Notes: generated by a model not told the origin, from the sequence alone. Shown: positions 11,641 through 23,291, counted from the first letter of the stretch. The stretch is 64,000 bases of DNA from Nemertoderma westbladi (GCA_032718475.1 JAUCBJ010002263.1:1-64000), one strand, 5' to 3'. Made by a program: numbers and translations.

Positions 11641-12919
11641 ATGAATTATGAACACGAGTACGTCTCATGACAATACGTGTGATGAACTCGTACCGTGTTG
11701 GTACGCAAAGTGTTAAAGGCAAATAGGTCTATGATACAGTTGCTGAAGTTAGTAACGTTGTAGCAGGACGATATAGCTGGTTTTCTGCTCTTGTATCTGG
11801 GTCAGTACAAAACGAAGACCAAGGACGTACAAAACTAAGAGGTAAAGTAGCGTTAGGTCCCAAAGAGCGTTAGGTCTCATTGGCATTTAAAGGAGCAGGT
11901 TAGTAAAGGAGCAGGTTACATAGTCATAGTTGGGGGAACCAAAACAATAAACGAAAGTTATCACATGTGTTTCGTACAGGTCTTAAGTTTTTGGGTCTTG
12001 TGTATTTGTTTTGTACTCACCCTTTTGTATTTATTATTGCACGCTTGTAGCAAATTATTATTGCCAATCTGTTGTTCTATGTACTAATACCGTTGTGGAC
12101 ACCCAAGAGTCTATAGATCGGATTAGAGACCAAGTTTATTTTGCAAATTTTTTGACAATAATGCATTACGTGCTACGAGATGGGGGAGGCATGATTATAC
12201 GAGATAGGGTGTTAAAAGATTGGATGTTACGATGTGGAATAAAACGAAATATTACAATAATCCTTTTCTTCTATTTCGTGAAGCAATGATTCAAATTTCG
12301 CGATCGATTCAAATCTCGCGATTCAAATTGTGAGTTAGTAAAGGAGCAGGTTAGCAAAGGAGCAGGTTTCAGAGGAGTATTGGGGGAACCAAAACAATAA
12401 ACGTTATTGTTTCGCAGGCTAAGAATACCCACTGGCTAGGAATACTCGCATGCTAAGAATTCCTGAGACCGTACATTTACAAAGAAATTGAGCCTGGAAA
12501 TTGCTTTATCGACCACCTTATAATAAAAATATAATATAAATAATTTCCCATTCATCATTCATATAATTTGTTCAACAACTTATACAATTAAAAATTAGTG
12601 ATATTTGATGTTTCATTAAAAGCACTATAATATAACATCGCGATCTTAAATATTCAATTTGTCATTCCCCTCAATTATACACGATATATGATGTTTCCGG
12701 ACACCAAGTTGTGCCTACAGTCAAAGAAACTTAATATCAATAAATAACCAAAGACGAAAAAGCAATATCACACTCCCTCACATTACCCTCACATTATACA
12801 CCACACCCCCTAGTGGTAGCACAGGAATTGATGTCACCACAATTTTCAAATAATCAGTCCCACTGAAAGGGCACAACTCTGAACAAATAGTGCGTCGGCA
12901 CAACTAGCAATCGGCTATC

Positions 12920-12922
<3 letters not shown>
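11641..12922. other. Non-coding, with a recurring AAAGGAGCAGGTTA motif
   Basis: No convincing gene. TTAGTAAAGGAGCAGGTTA followed by GGGGGAACCAAAACAATAAA occurs near 11,905-11,955, again near 12,332-12,400, and in weaker form near 13,218-13,265. These are pieces of an interspersed repeat. The 92-codon frame at 12,011-12,289 shows no family features. Confidence 0.45.

Positions 12923-12977
<55 letters not shown>
12923..12977. repeat. (AG)n microsatellite
   Basis: About 55 bp of pure AG dinucleotide. Confidence 0.95.
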
Positions 12978-12979
<2 letters not shown>

Positions 12980-13082
12980 GGGCTGGCTGCTTGATTGACA
13001 CACGGCTCAGTGGGAATCTAGACTTTGAAGTGCAGCGCCTTTGGTAGAACACAATGGCAGGATTTATAAGCCTGATACATTT

Positions 13083-13164
13083 CAATATTTGATCAAACTT
13101 TGATCAATGTTTGATCAAAGTTTGATCAATGTTTGATCAAAGTTTGATCAATGTTTGATCAAAG
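13083..13164. repeat. TTTGATCA tandem repeat
   Basis: Alternating TTTGATCAATG and TTTGATCAAAG units. The centre TTTGATCAAA is a perfect palindrome, so the array is rich in self-complementary sites. Confidence 0.9.
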
Positions 13165-14175
13165 GAATGGTTTTTGAGAGCGGGACTGTAGGAGTCCAGT
13201 CTGCCTACATAACCAGGCAGGTTAGTAAAGGAGCAGGTTTACATAGACGAGTTGAAAGGGACCAAAACTTAAACGAGAGTTAGGAATAATTTAATTGCGA
13301 ATTAGGACCGATTTAGACCTAACGCTACATTGCCACTGACTAGGCCTACACTTTGCAGTTTTTAGGGCCTAATTAAGACGTTCCATACAGGAAATATGGT
13401 TCATGGACAATATTTCCATATGTTTCCAAATTACACATACACACACACGCACCGACATACAAACAGACATACAAACATATGAATTGACATTTCAATGTTG
13501 ATTAAGCATCGCCCTGACTTGGAAAATTGACGTGTTTACATAATTCGACTTTGCACAATTGTTTATTATGAGTAAAACTATAATGGGTCATTTTGACCCA
13601 AACGGCCCTTGGCGTTGCCTAAATAATAAAAGTCAAATAAAAAAAAGTGTTAAAGTAAAAGTTGTGACCCCGTTACATTTGGATAGAGTATAAAAAAGTA
13701 GGAGAGGTCATGAAATATTGTGACCCCAATAATTATATTGAATTTTGTACAGTACATGTAAACTTAGAACTCGCAACAGTGGGCGCAAGGCGGACTCCGA
13801 TTGGAAGAGAATTCCAAATATTGGGCGCAGCTACAGCAAAATATCGATTACAGTAGCTCTCTAGGTTAAATCGTGGGGTGATGGTCATTGGAGCGCAGTG
13901 GGCGTGGTTGATAGTGTGGATGCAAGAGATCAGTAAGATAGGCCGGACCCATATTACTGTATTAAGGCACTCTTACTGTATGTGTCAAAAGTGCAAATTT
14001 ATTATCAATACGGCGCAGAATAGGCAGCCAATGAAGATCACGCAACACTGGTGTTATGTGCTCTGTTTTACCGAAACGTAACTTTATTGCCGAATTACTA
14101 CTCTTGCCGAAAGTGATAGTTGCCGAAACGCGATGTAACCACTGCGCTGCGACGTACAGTACTTATTGTATGTAA
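13165..14175. other. No gene recognised
   Basis: Contains a CA-rich patch near 13,430-13,470 and short TTGCCGAA/TTACCGAAACG motifs near 14,068-14,135. No coding or RNA gene is supported. Confidence 0.4.
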
Positions 14176-15909
14176 GTGGTCAATCTGCTTACTGGGCGGA
14201 AAAGCCAACCAACCACCAAGGTTAAGGCTGAATCACCAGCCGATCGCCTCAATGGTTGGAAAGCCCACTTTGAAAAGCTCCTCAATAATGACAGGGTATT
14301 GCCTGATAACTTTATAGAAGTAAAAGTGTCTGAGTCTGTACTCCCAGATATTCCCATTGGCGATATCTCCTTTGCAGAAGTGAAGGCTGCTGCAAAGAGC
14401 ATTAAGACCAATCGTGCCAGTGGAGTAGATGGTGTTCCCCCTGAGGTCTTTAAAATACCTGAGTGTTTAAAGCTCATCTATCCCATCATAGTAGACATGT
14501 ACCGTACAACAAGAGTCCCACAAGAAATGAAAACAAATAAGTTGGTGCCAGTTCCCAAGAAGGGCAACCTAACACTCTATGGTTCTTTTCGGGGAATCTC
14601 ATTGATCTCGACTGCTGCAAAACTATACAATAGAATTCTATTAAATCGCATCAGGGATCCCATTGAGAGACTGCTACGTGGAAATCAGAATGGGTTCCGT
14701 AAAGGTCGTGGGACCATGGAGCCCATTTTGGCACTTAGAAGGATAATTGAAGAGTTATCAAAAAAGAAAGACAGGCATCTGGCTGTTATCTTTGTTGACT
14801 TCTTCAAGGCCTTTGATTCAGTCTCTCGCTCACGTATGTTCAGCATACTTTCATTATATGGGATTCCTGATGAAATTATTGCAGCAATCAGATCAGTATA
14901 CGATGGTTCGACAACATTTGTGTCTACTGTTGACGGTGACACAGAACCATTTGAAGTGTTATGGGGCGTCCTCCAAGGAGACACACTTGCACCATTCTTG
15001 TTCATTATTGTGGTTGACTATGTTCTACGCATGTCCTTAGATCATCATAATGATGATGGGGTGATGATAACTCCACCTACTGGCTCCAGAAGTCGAGGAA
15101 ATCCTGCCAAGTACCTAACTGATCTAGACTTTGCTGATGACTTAGGAGTACTCTCAGAATCATTAGAGGGAGCCCAGCGGCTCCTCAGCTCATTAGAACA
15201 TGCTGCTTCTAGTGTTGGTCTTTTTATTAACTCCAGAAAGACCAAAATTCTGACAGTTAACTTTGAAAGTCCTCAGCAAGTCTCTGATCGGATGAGCATA
15301 AGCTCAAAGGATGGTATGCTTGAGCATGTGGACGACTTCTGTTACCTGGGATCATGGATCCGGAAGTCAGGTGAGGACCTTCGAATACGTAAGGGAAAGG
15401 CATGGGCAGCCTTGAATAGGCTTTCCAGGATTTGGAAGTCACCTAGAATTAATCGGAAACTTAAGGTCCGATTATTTAGAGCAGCAGTAGTTCCAGTACT
15501 CCTCTACGGGAGTCCATGCTGGGCTCTAACTGCTGAGGACACCAAATCTCTGGATGGCACATTCACAAGAATGCTACGCCGGGTACATTGTGTCAAGTAC
15601 AATGCACACATCTCCAACCAGACACTATATAACATTGGAGGTGTCTCATTGGTTCCCCCAAGCTTGACACTAGAACAAAATCGCCTCCGCTTTGCAGGAC
15701 ATTGCTTTCGCCGTGAGGACCAGCCAGTGCATAATCTTGTACTTTGGCAGCCTCATGGAGTAAATAAGCATGGTGGACAGCCCATGACTTTCTTGAGACG
15801 CATCTTAAAGGACACTGGCCTTAAAGATGCGGATGATCTAGCAAATGTCATGGGTGATAGGGAGTTGTGGCGGTGCAATTTTGTTGACAAGCCGGCACAG
15901 CATTCTTAA
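14176..15909 (+). CDS. RTE-like reverse transcriptase, 5'-truncated but open
   Basis: A 577-codon frame covers the RT and C-terminal region. Seen in order: the linker with NRASGVDGVPPEVFK (about residue 80), thumb and finger blocks, DFFKAFDSVSR (catalytic D, about 208), GVLQGDTLAP (about 268), the FADD box in TDLDFADDLG (about 315), and a Cys/His-containing C-terminal segment ending KPAQHS. The frame has no stop until TAA at 15,907. There is no true start: the first codon is a GTG at the truncation point, so it lacks the endonuclease and could not retrotranspose alone. It is the best reference for reading the damage in copies 1 and 3. The clade (RTE) is inferred. Confidence 0.85.
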   Translation: MVNLLTGRKSQPTTKVKAESPADRLNGWKAHFEKLLNNDRVLPDNFIEVKVSESVLPDIPIGDISFAEVKAAAKSIKTNRASGVDGVPPEVFKIPECLKLIYPIIVDMYRTTRVPQEMKTNKLVPVPKKGNLTLYGSFRGISLISTAAKLYNRILLNRIRDPIERLLRGNQNGFRKGRGTMEPILALRRIIEELSKKKDRHLAVIFVDFFKAFDSVSRSRMFSILSLYGIPDEIIAAIRSVYDGSTTFVSTVDGDTEPFEVLWGVLQGDTLAPFLFIIVVDYVLRMSLDHHNDDGVMITPPTGSRSRGNPAKYLTDLDFADDLGVLSESLEGAQRLLSSLEHAASSVGLFINSRKTKILTVNFESPQQVSDRMSISSKDGMLEHVDDFCYLGSWIRKSGEDLRIRKGKAWAALNRLSRIWKSPRINRKLKVRLFRAAVVPVLLYGSPCWALTAEDTKSLDGTFTRMLRRVHCVKYNAHISNQTLYNIGGVSLVPPSLTLEQNRLRFAGHCFRREDQPVHNLVLWQPHGVNKHGGQPMTFLRRILKDTGLKDADDLANVMGDRELWRCNFVDKPAQHS

Positions 15910-15947
15910 AAATGCAGCTGCAATGCAGCATGCCGATCCTAGTAGTA
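14176..15947 (+). mobile_element. RTE-like non-LTR retrotransposon, copy 2 (5'-truncated)
   Basis: Homology to copies 1 and 3 begins at TCAATCTGCTTACTGGGCGG near 14,180 and runs to the GCCGATCCTAGTAGTA tail. The endonuclease half is missing, a typical 5' truncation from incomplete reverse transcription. The tail abuts the 32-bp minisatellite at 15,948. Confidence 0.9.
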
Positions 15948-16490
15948 AGTGGTCGCCAGGCTCCCGCAGTCTGTCTGTAACTGGTCGCCAGGCGTTAGCA
16001 GTTGCCTGTATCTGGTAGCCAGGCGCTAGCAGTCTGCCTGTAACTGGTATCCAGACGCCCGCAGTCTGTCTGTAAATTGTAGCCAGGCGCCAACAGTCTG
16101 TCTGTATCTTATGGTAGGCAGGCGCTAGCAGTCTGCCTTATCTGGTATTCAGATGCCCGCAGTCTGTCTGTAAATGGTAGCCAGGCGCCAGCAGTCTGTC
16201 TGTATCTGGTAGCATAGGCGCTAGCAGTCTGCCTGTAACTGATATCCAGACGCCTGCAGTCTGTCTGTAACTGGTAGCCAGGCGCCAGCAGTTTGTCTGT
16301 ATCTGGTAGCCAGGCGCCAGCAGTCTGCCTGTAACATGGTAGCCAGGTGCCAGGATTCTGTCTGTAACTGGTAGCCAGGCGCCAGCAGTCTGCCTGTAAC
16401 TGGTAGCCAGGCCCCAGCAGTCTGCCTTTAACTGGTATCCAGACGCCCGCAGTCTGTCTGTAACTGGTAGCCAGTCGGCAGCAGTCTTTT
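15948..16490. repeat. 32-bp minisatellite, about 16-17 units
   Basis: The unit is CTGGTAGCCAGGCGCCAGCA plus GTCTGCCTGTAA, with many single-base variants. CTGG...CCAG and GGCGCC make each unit partly self-complementary. It starts directly at the 3' tail of RTE copy 2. The minus-strand open frame with SYRQTAG repeats is an artefact. Confidence 0.9.
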
Positions 16491-16657
16491 TGACAGTTAA
16501 TCATAAGAATGTAATTTAAAGTTATAATTAACACACAGTGGTATCTACACTAAGGTAGTTACTAATAATTGTTCTATAAAGGTCTTAATACTTGCCGCCT
16601 TTGATTGCCTTTATGAGACTTTAATCATTGCATAAGTAATTGCCTTTGTCAAAAGTG

Positions 16658-16665
16658 TATAAATA
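16658..16665 (+). promoter_or_regulatory. TATA box of the fibrinogen-domain gene
   Basis: TATAAATA lies 92 bases upstream of the ATG at 16,750 and is followed by a short leader. Position and neighbouring exon structure support it as a core promoter. Confidence 0.6.
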
Positions 16666-16749
16666 GGAGGAGTTTTAGGCATTAAAACCATTCTCTATCA
16701 GAAAATTATCATAACTTTAGTTACAAAGTTATTTACAAATACTGTAAAA

Positions 16750-16811
16750 ATGTTACCCGTAAGTCTTAAACTACTGTATTTTCTCTGCTGTCAGCTCTTT
16801 TCCTACTCCAG
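16750..16811 (+). CDS. Exon 1: signal-peptide-like start of a secreted protein
   Basis: ATG at 16,750 opens MLPVSLKLLYFLCCQLFSYS, a hydrophobic leader typical of a signal peptide. It ends at a strong donor (CCAG then GTAAGT at 16,812). The frame leaves phase 2. Later exons read best in phase 0, where the alternative exon-1 frame also gives a hydrophobic LLSALFLLQ but has an upstream TAA and no Met. Either an extra exon is missing, or the copy has a one-base shift and is decaying. Confidence 0.5.
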
Positions 16812-18179
16812 GTAAGTTTATTTAATGCATAAAGTATTCATTTAGCGTTGTTATCTGAATTATTCATTTAATGATTTGCTCACGTGAATAAAGAAACCCT
16901 TTATTAAGGATGTTAGATTTATTCATCAAAACAAAAAAAAAATGTAGAATTATGAATGTCTCATAGAATTATTCCACAAACAGAAATTGTATTTAAACGG
17001 AAAGCATCCTAGAGAGAGTGACAACGCATACATGACTGTAGCCAACAGCCAGTTTCTAACAAACTCTCTGTTAGTTATTCAGTTCACATTTATTTTGGTT
17101 TTTGTCGAGTATTGCAGACTGGTTTGCTATTATTATGGCCTCCCCCAGTCTGATGTGTCCGGATATCCACATTGGTTGTCCAGTTGTCCTTTTTAGTTGA
17201 CCAGTTGTCCGTATAGGTTATCCCCGTCTCCACCATTTGGTGTCACCTTGTCCATAACAGGTCTCCCCATGTCGCGTTGGATATCCGTCTGTCCACGTCT
17301 GTTTCCCTGGCCACATTTGTTGTCCCATTGTCCCCACACCAATTGTACCCCAACTCATATCAGTTTTCTTGTAATATTTTGCAATAATTTTGTAATATGT
17401 GGTGGATTTTTCAACATTTTCTATGACAGGCCCACTTTTTGGAGTAGCATGTAAAATAATATTAGCGATGATAACACTTAATAACTTAACCAGTATTATT
17501 ATTTATTTAGTATATAAATGTATTATTATTTCATCAATAGCTCTGCCGTGTAATGTGAAAAGACCGCAAGTCACAAAAAGTCATTTCGAGATTGTTGGTT
17601 TAAAATGTCCGTAAATTACTGATTTTTTATAACCCTACGCAATTGGGGGTGGGAAATTTTTCTACGTGATTATTTTTCACTTTCCATTAATATGTTGACG
17701 TCAGAGTTATTTTTGGTACTTACGGTATTTTTGCATTGTACAACCTATATGTAACTACATATTTCAAGACACATATTTCAATAAAACCGTATTTGCGTTT
17801 TCTTATTATCTATGCAATGACAAAACACCGTAAGGCTTGTTTTTTTCGTTTTTTTTTTGCATAAATTTAAATAGTTACGGTCTTTTACCTTTGTGGGGCG
17901 AGCGACGAAAGTAAGCGAGCTAAGTAACTATATTCCTATAAACCATACCGGGCTTCGCCTATTGAACGCATCGGTAGTTATAAAGATTGTCAGGCTGCGT
18001 TTAGGGAAGATATTTAAATACAAAACAGGACGAACACAACGATAATGAAGACGAGTACTGCGTTCATTATATTCCTATAAACCACATGGCTTCGTAAATT
18101 GAACGTGAGATTGGAATTAAGTTTGTGCTACCCTTCCGCCCCGTGGCTGGTAGATGTCGCGGTTATGTATTGGTTGGTA

Positions 18180-18213
<34 letters not shown>

Positions 18214-18576
18214 ATTAAAAGGGCTGAACACGTAATGCCCCCCTTTCTTTGATTGATTGTTTGATTGTCGGTATGGTTAAATTACTTAAATACTGATTTT
18301 GTGATACAGTCGCTCAATTTAATTTGCATCTCATAACTGGGCCTCCTCGTCCTGCGCGAAGGCCCCCCACGAACGTGTAACACTATACATACATGTTGTG
18401 ACTTACGGCCTTTCTACATTGCATATCTCGAGAACTAGAGTAGATACGGTGTTCTTGATTATACCATTAGATAGAGCGCATTTTTTAGACCCAGAAAAGG
18501 TGCATTTTGGAAAATGCGACTTACGGTCTTTTTACATTGCACAGCAGAGCTATTTATAATTTATTTATTATTACAG
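16812..18576 (+). other. Intron 1, with repeats
   Basis: Runs from GTAAGT at 16,812 to TTATTACAG at 18,576. It holds a CT-rich patch with repeated TTGTCC/GTCCCC (17,160-17,345), CG-poor AT sequence, and a 28-base G run at 18,183-18,210. No gene is seen inside it. Confidence 0.5.
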
Positions 18577-18606
18577 GCAAATGATGGACAATGTGGAGCC
18601 ATTATT
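18577..18606 (+). CDS. Candidate exon 2 (30 bp)
   Basis: Flanked by TTATTACAG and GTAAGTTT. In phase 0 it reads ANDGQCGAII and joins openly to VTEPEEPNTELEE of the exon at 18,728. In the phase left by exon 1 it reads RQMMDNVEPL. The splice signals are good; the coding frame is uncertain. Confidence 0.45.
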
Positions 18607-18727
18607 GTAAGTTTATTAGTTATTTTAAATTATTATTTTAAATGTAGTTTCATGCGATTTCATAGATATTGTAAGTGGTGACAAGTTGAGTTGAATTCAT
18701 AAAAGTTATAAAAATATTTCCTAACAG

Positions 18728-18898
18728 GTTACAGAGCCGGAAGAACCGAATACAGAGTTGGAAGAAAATATTATTGGGTGGAGTGACTCTGGGGTGGGGT
18801 GTATTTCTCAGTATGTCCCTACGCCATACAATTTACTATGTATTTCAGTATATCCAGTATGTCACCGCGTCATTATTAGTAATATAGTTAATATTTAA
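18728..18898 (+). CDS. Candidate exon 3 / duplicated exon start
   Basis: The acceptor TATTTCCTAACAG then GTTACAGAG is almost identical to the acceptor of the main exon at 19,034. This looks like a duplicated exon boundary or an alternative first half. The phase-0 frame reads VTEPEEPNTELEENIIGWSD and stays open to a TAA near 18,898. I cannot see a clear donor, so the 3' boundary here is only the end of the open frame. Confidence 0.3.
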   Translation, partial: VTEPEEPNTELEENIIGWSDSGVGCISQYVPTPYNLLCISVYPVCHRVIISNIVNI

Positions 18899-19033
18899 TT
18901 GCTCCAAATGTTGGGTCGAAATGCCGGCGTTTAATGATATCCCTAGAGAACTCCAACCCAACCACTGATCAGATGTGTGCAGAGGATTTAAAGAATTTAA
19001 TAAACAATTTCAATTAATGATATTTCCTAACAG

Positions 19034-19635
19034 GTTACAGAGTTGAAAGAGTTAGTTTACAGGATACATGATTCAGATATAGAGATTCCATCCATTACAC
19101 TGTATCAGATAATGGCTCCTGGGCTAATAATGCAAAAAGATGTGGTGAAGATTCAACAAAGAGTTGATGGATCTGTTGACTTCTATCGCAATTGGGATGA
19201 ATATGTTGAAGGATTTGGCGACCCGAATACCAATTTTTGGTTGGGGTTGGAGACGATCCACAAGCTGAGTAAAGGCGGTGTGAAGTTGAGGGTCGATTTG
19301 TGGTTCACTGGAAGGGGATATAAAGTTGGATATGGTGATGATAGATGGGAGTGGGTGGATTACAACAACGAACACCGATACGCGGAATACACCAACTTCT
19401 CTGTCGGATCAGCTGCAACTAATTATCTCCTACATGTATCCGGTTACCGTGGTACTGCTGGTGACGCATTGGAGTGGAACAACGATCTCCCATTCTCTAC
19501 CAAGGATCGCGATAATGACGTGTGGGACTCCGTCAACTGCGCCGTAGATCGTACTGGGCCGTGGTGGTACAAGAGCTGCGCAAACAGTAACTTGAACGGA
19601 GATTATGATGGGGAGGATAGGAAAGGACCTTATTG
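19034..19635 (+). CDS. Fibrinogen-related domain (FReD) exon
   Basis: Encodes most of a fibrinogen C-terminal domain, a lectin-like fold found in ficolins, tenascins and invertebrate FREPs, usually secreted and binding acetylated sugars or microbes. Seen: QQRVDGSVDFYRNWDEYVEG, then FWLGLETIHKLS, LRVDLWF, YAEYTNFSV, YRGTAGDALEW, STKDRDNDVWDSVNCA (calcium-site region) and WWYKSCANSNLNGDY. The cysteines in VNCA and KSCA match the conserved late disulfide. The exon runs from TAACAG (19,033) to a GTAAGT donor at 19,636. The usual N-terminal CxD/WTVIQRR start is degenerate, and the final YYSLKxTEMKIR segment is absent. The gene is therefore divergent, has unseen exons, or is a pseudogene. Domain identity is firm, function inferred. 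Confidence 0.8.
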
Positions 19636-19899
19636 GTAAGTACTGTAAGTTACACTGTAAGTTTTATATAAAATTACTAAATAATTACAATAGAGTTGCG
19701 TTGGAAACTAACTTTTACATTTAATTATAAAATATATAAATAATATTAATAAAATTATAAAAAATAATATATATATATATAATATAATATAATATAAATA
19801 TAAATAAAACATTTGATATTTGTGTGAAAAGTTCCTGATTAAATATCGTTTTTTACTATAAAATTATTTACTTTAACGTTTTTATTATTTATTTTGCAG

Positions 19900-20028
19900 T
19901 TTGAATTCCCAATATGTTTTAGAAGAGACTGAATCTTGGCTATTCTGCTATATGTTACCAGTTTATATGTGTGATGGTTATGGGTTATTGGTTTATATTT
20001 GGTTAATATTTACAATATATTAATAAAT
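19900..20028 (+). CDS. Candidate terminal exon and poly(A) signal
   Basis: A TTATTTTGCAG acceptor precedes an open frame that joins in phase with the FReD exon (TG plus T) and gives about 41 codons ending TAA at 20,021-20,023. AATAAA overlaps the stop. The peptide does not resemble a FReD C-terminus, so this may be an alternative or degenerate end. Confidence 0.35.
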
Positions 20029-20840
20029 TATAGTTGCAATAACTTAACTTTATTTACTTAACTTGCTGTTAGACCTGGAGGGGCCGGTTGCATATAAATT
20101 AACCTTAGCTAAGGTGCACCTTAACTCATAAGTGTTGCCTTAAATATTTTATTTAAATATTTCCTAAAATATTAAATATTTCCGTATCAGTTGTCTGCCT
20201 AATATTACCTAATATCTTTTATAGAAACATTTTGAGAACGTCGGAGGAGGTCCGAGAGCAAAATTTGGACTTTTCAAAATCAGCTGATATAATTAAACAA
20301 ATTAATTGTTAATTAAACTCCTTTATTACCTAATAATAATAATATACAAATAAATCCTATTATATTTTAACGCCTCTGTTTGAATATCGCCAGTTATTGG
20401 GTTTCTGGAACGGTTCCTGTGCCAAAGCGAGGGAGCGAAGAGGAGTCCTAAATGAACCGGAATAAGGGGCTGTCATACCAACCCGGATATATTCCGAGCG
20501 ATCAGTCGCCCTGACTACGGGGGTCGGCTAGACACGGGGGAAGCGGGAGTGGGGTCGGAATGATTCCGAGGTGGCGGCCCGGAATACAGGAGGGATATCA
20601 AGCGATATCCCCGCGAGTATCCGGAGTTACAGACGAGACTCGGTTGAAACTCCTCCGGTAAACCGACGTGTAGGGCCGGGTACCTCGCCCAGCTGTGTCA
20701 CTCACCCACTCGATGTGGTTCGCAGACAGATGCTGCCGCATATCTCCGTAGGATTTAAACTTCCAAAACTTCTCGTCGAAATAAACCCCGTAGTCGCGCG
20801 TCTGATGTCGGTTGTCGATTACTCGAACTGGCGAACTGGA
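20029..20840. other. No gene recognised; AT-rich then GC-rich
   Basis: GGGCCGGTTGCATATAAATT with a CCTTAGCTAAGG palindrome near 20,083-20,130 looks like one end of a DNA transposon, with no partner end seen. From about 20,400 the composition turns GC-rich. An open frame there contains THPLDVVRRQM, similar to the signature of mitochondrial carriers, but no other carrier feature follows. Confidence 0.4.
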
Positions 20841-23240
20841 AAGCTATGGACTCATAGTGGACCCAGTGGTCACAAGTCCCAGATAGACCATATTCTGTAT
20901 CGTAGGAAATACAGGAGCTCTATACAAGACTGTAATGCATTTACACTTCGACCCTTCTCCAGTGATCACCGCCTTATTGTGGCCAAGGTAAGACTTAGTC
21001 TGCGTGCTAGCAGAACAACGAAATCTGCCTTGCCGCGGCATGACTGGTCCTCTCTGTTGCAACAGCCAAGTGTGAGATCCAGCTTCACACTACAGCTGAG
21101 CAACATGTATGAGGCTCTTGCCTCTGAGGCGGCAGTTCACTGTGAGGGCTATACTGCCTTTACAGAAGCAGTTAGGTTAGCAGCTGCAGAAACAGTTCCT
21201 GTATACCATCGAAACAGGAAAAGGGCCCCCTGGACTGACAACAAAATTCAGAAGTGCCGAAATGACCTTCATAAGGCGTAGAAAGAGTCCCGACTCAAAC
21301 AGACTACAGCGGCCAAGAATGCAGTTAAGGCTGCATCTAGGTCCCTGAACAGGCAGTACTAAACAGACTACAGCGGCCAAGAATGCAGTTAAGGCTGCAT
21401 CTAGGTCCCTGAACAGGCAGTACTCTGCTAATCTACAGGAGTTAATAAACCAACAGGTTGATGCCATCAATGATGCTGACGACAGCAGGCAATCATCCCA
21501 GGCATGGAAATCGATCAATCTGCTTACTGGGCGGAAAAGCCAACCAACCACCAAGGTTAAGGCTGAATCACCAGCCGATCGCCTCAATGGTTGGAAAGCC
21601 CACTTTGAAAAGCTCCTCAATAATGACAGGGTATTGCCTGATAACTTTATAGAAGTAAAAGTGTCTGAGTCTGTACTCCCAGATATTCCCATTGGCGATA
21701 TCTCCTTTGCAGAAGTGAAGGCTGCTGCAAAGAGCATTAAGACCAATCGTGCCAGTGGAGTAGATGGTGTTCCCCCTGAGGTCTTTAAAATACCTGAGTG
21801 TTTAAAGCTCATCTATCCCATCATAGTAGACATGTACCGAACAACAAGAGTCCCACAAGAAATGAAAACAAATAAGTTGGTGCCAGTTCCCAAGAAGGGC
21901 AACCTAACACTCTATGGTTCTTTTCGGGGAATCTCATTGATCTCGATTGCTGCAAAGCTATACAATAAATAGGATTCTATTAAATCGCATCAGGGATCCC
22001 ATTGAGAGACTGCTCCGTGGAAATCAGAATGGGTTCCGTAAAGATTGTGGGACCATGGAGCCCATTTTGGCACTTAGAAGGATAATTGAAGAGTTATCAA
22101 AAAAGAAAGACAGGCATCTGGCTGTTATCTTTGTTGACTTCTTCAAGGCCTTTGATTCAGTCTCTCGCTCACGTATGTTCAGCATACTTTCATTATATGG
22201 GATTCCTGATGAAATTATTGCCGCAATCAGATCAGTATACGATGGTTCGACAACATTTGTGTCTACTGTTGACGGTGACACAGAACCATTTGAAGTGTTA
22301 TGGGGCGTCCTCCAAGGAGACACACTTGCACCATTCTTGTTCATTATTGTGGTTGACTATGTTCTACGCATGTCCTTAGATCATTATAATGATGATGGGG
22401 TGATGATAACTCCACCTACTGGCTCCAGAAGTCGAGGAAATCCTGCCAAGTACCTAACTGATATAGACTTTGCTGATGACTTAAGGAGTACTCTCAGAAT
22501 CATTAGAGGGAGCCCAACGGCTCCTCAGCTCATTAGAACATGCTGCTTCTAGTGTTGGTCTTTTTATTAACTCCAGAAAGACCAAAATTCTGACAGTTAA
22601 CTTTGAAAGTCCTCAGCAAGTCTCTGATCGGATGAGCATAAGCTCAAAGGATGGTATGCTTGAGCATGTGGACGACTTCTGTTACCTGGGATCATGGATC
22701 CGGAAGTCAGGTGAGGACCTTCGAATACGTAAGGGAAAGGCATGGGCAGCCTTGAATAGGCTTTCCAGGATTTGGAAGTCACCGAGAATTAATCGGAAAC
22801 TTAAGGTCCGATTATTTAGAGCAGCAGTAGTCCCAGTACTCCTCTATGGGAGTCCATGCTGGGCTCTAACTGCTGAGAACACCAAATCTCTGGATGGCAC
22901 ATTCACAAGAATGCTACGCCGGGTTCATTGTGTCAAGTACAATTATATCAAGTACAAGTACAACTATATAACATTGGAGGTGTCTCATTGGTTCCCCCAA
23001 GCTTGACACTAGAACAAAATCGCCTCCGCTTTGCAGGACATTGCTTTCGCCGTGAGGACCAGCCAGTGCATAATCTTGTACTTTGGCAGCCTCATGGAGT
23101 GAATAAGCATGGTGGACAGCCCATGACTTTCTTGAGACGCATCTTAAAGGACACTGGCCTTGAAGATGCGGATGATATCTAGCAAATGTCATGGGTGATA
23201 GGGAGTTGTGGCGGTGCAATTTTGTTGACAAGCCGGCACA
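20841..23240 (+). pseudogene. RTE-like endonuclease-reverse transcriptase, broken
   Basis: Begins with the endonuclease C-terminus: GHKSQIDHILYRRKYRSS and the catalytic SDH in FSSDHRLIVAKVRLSLR. The RT follows as in copy 2. Damage seen: TAG at 21,280 where copy 1 has CAG; a 64-bp tandem duplication at 21,297-21,424; an extra TAAA near 21,965; one extra base near 22,481 (CTTAAGGAG against CTTAGGAG), which removes the frame after FADD; a local rearrangement near 22,940-22,975; and an inserted T near 23,175. It is non-functional. Its value is in showing that the family uses an APE endonuclease. Confidence 0.85.
21297..21424 (+). repeat. 64-bp perfect tandem duplication in RTE copy 3
   Basis: AAACAGACTACAGCGGCCAA ... 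CAGGCAGTACT occurs twice back to back (21,297-21,360 and 21,361-21,424) with no visible difference, so it is recent. Copy 1 has a single unit. Confidence 0.95.
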
Positions 23241-23291
23241 GCATTCTTAAAAATGCAGCTGCAATGCAGCATGCCGATCCTAGTAGTAGTA

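Larger units (their letters stand above)
20841..23291 (+). mobile_element. RTE-like non-LTR retrotransposon, copy 3
   Basis: The longest of the three copies at its 5' end. It includes the last part of the APE-type endonuclease before the RT and ends at CGATCCTAGTAGTAGTAGAG. The 5' boundary is placed where endonuclease homology starts and is approximate. Confidence 0.85.

Noticed and set aside
12011-12289. 92-codon open frame
   Set aside because: No family features, no splice context and AT-rich composition; not distinguishable from chance.
20690-20740. Mitochondrial carrier exon (THPLDVVRRQM)
   Set aside because: Ten residues match the carrier signature, but no transmembrane helix or further carrier sequence follows.
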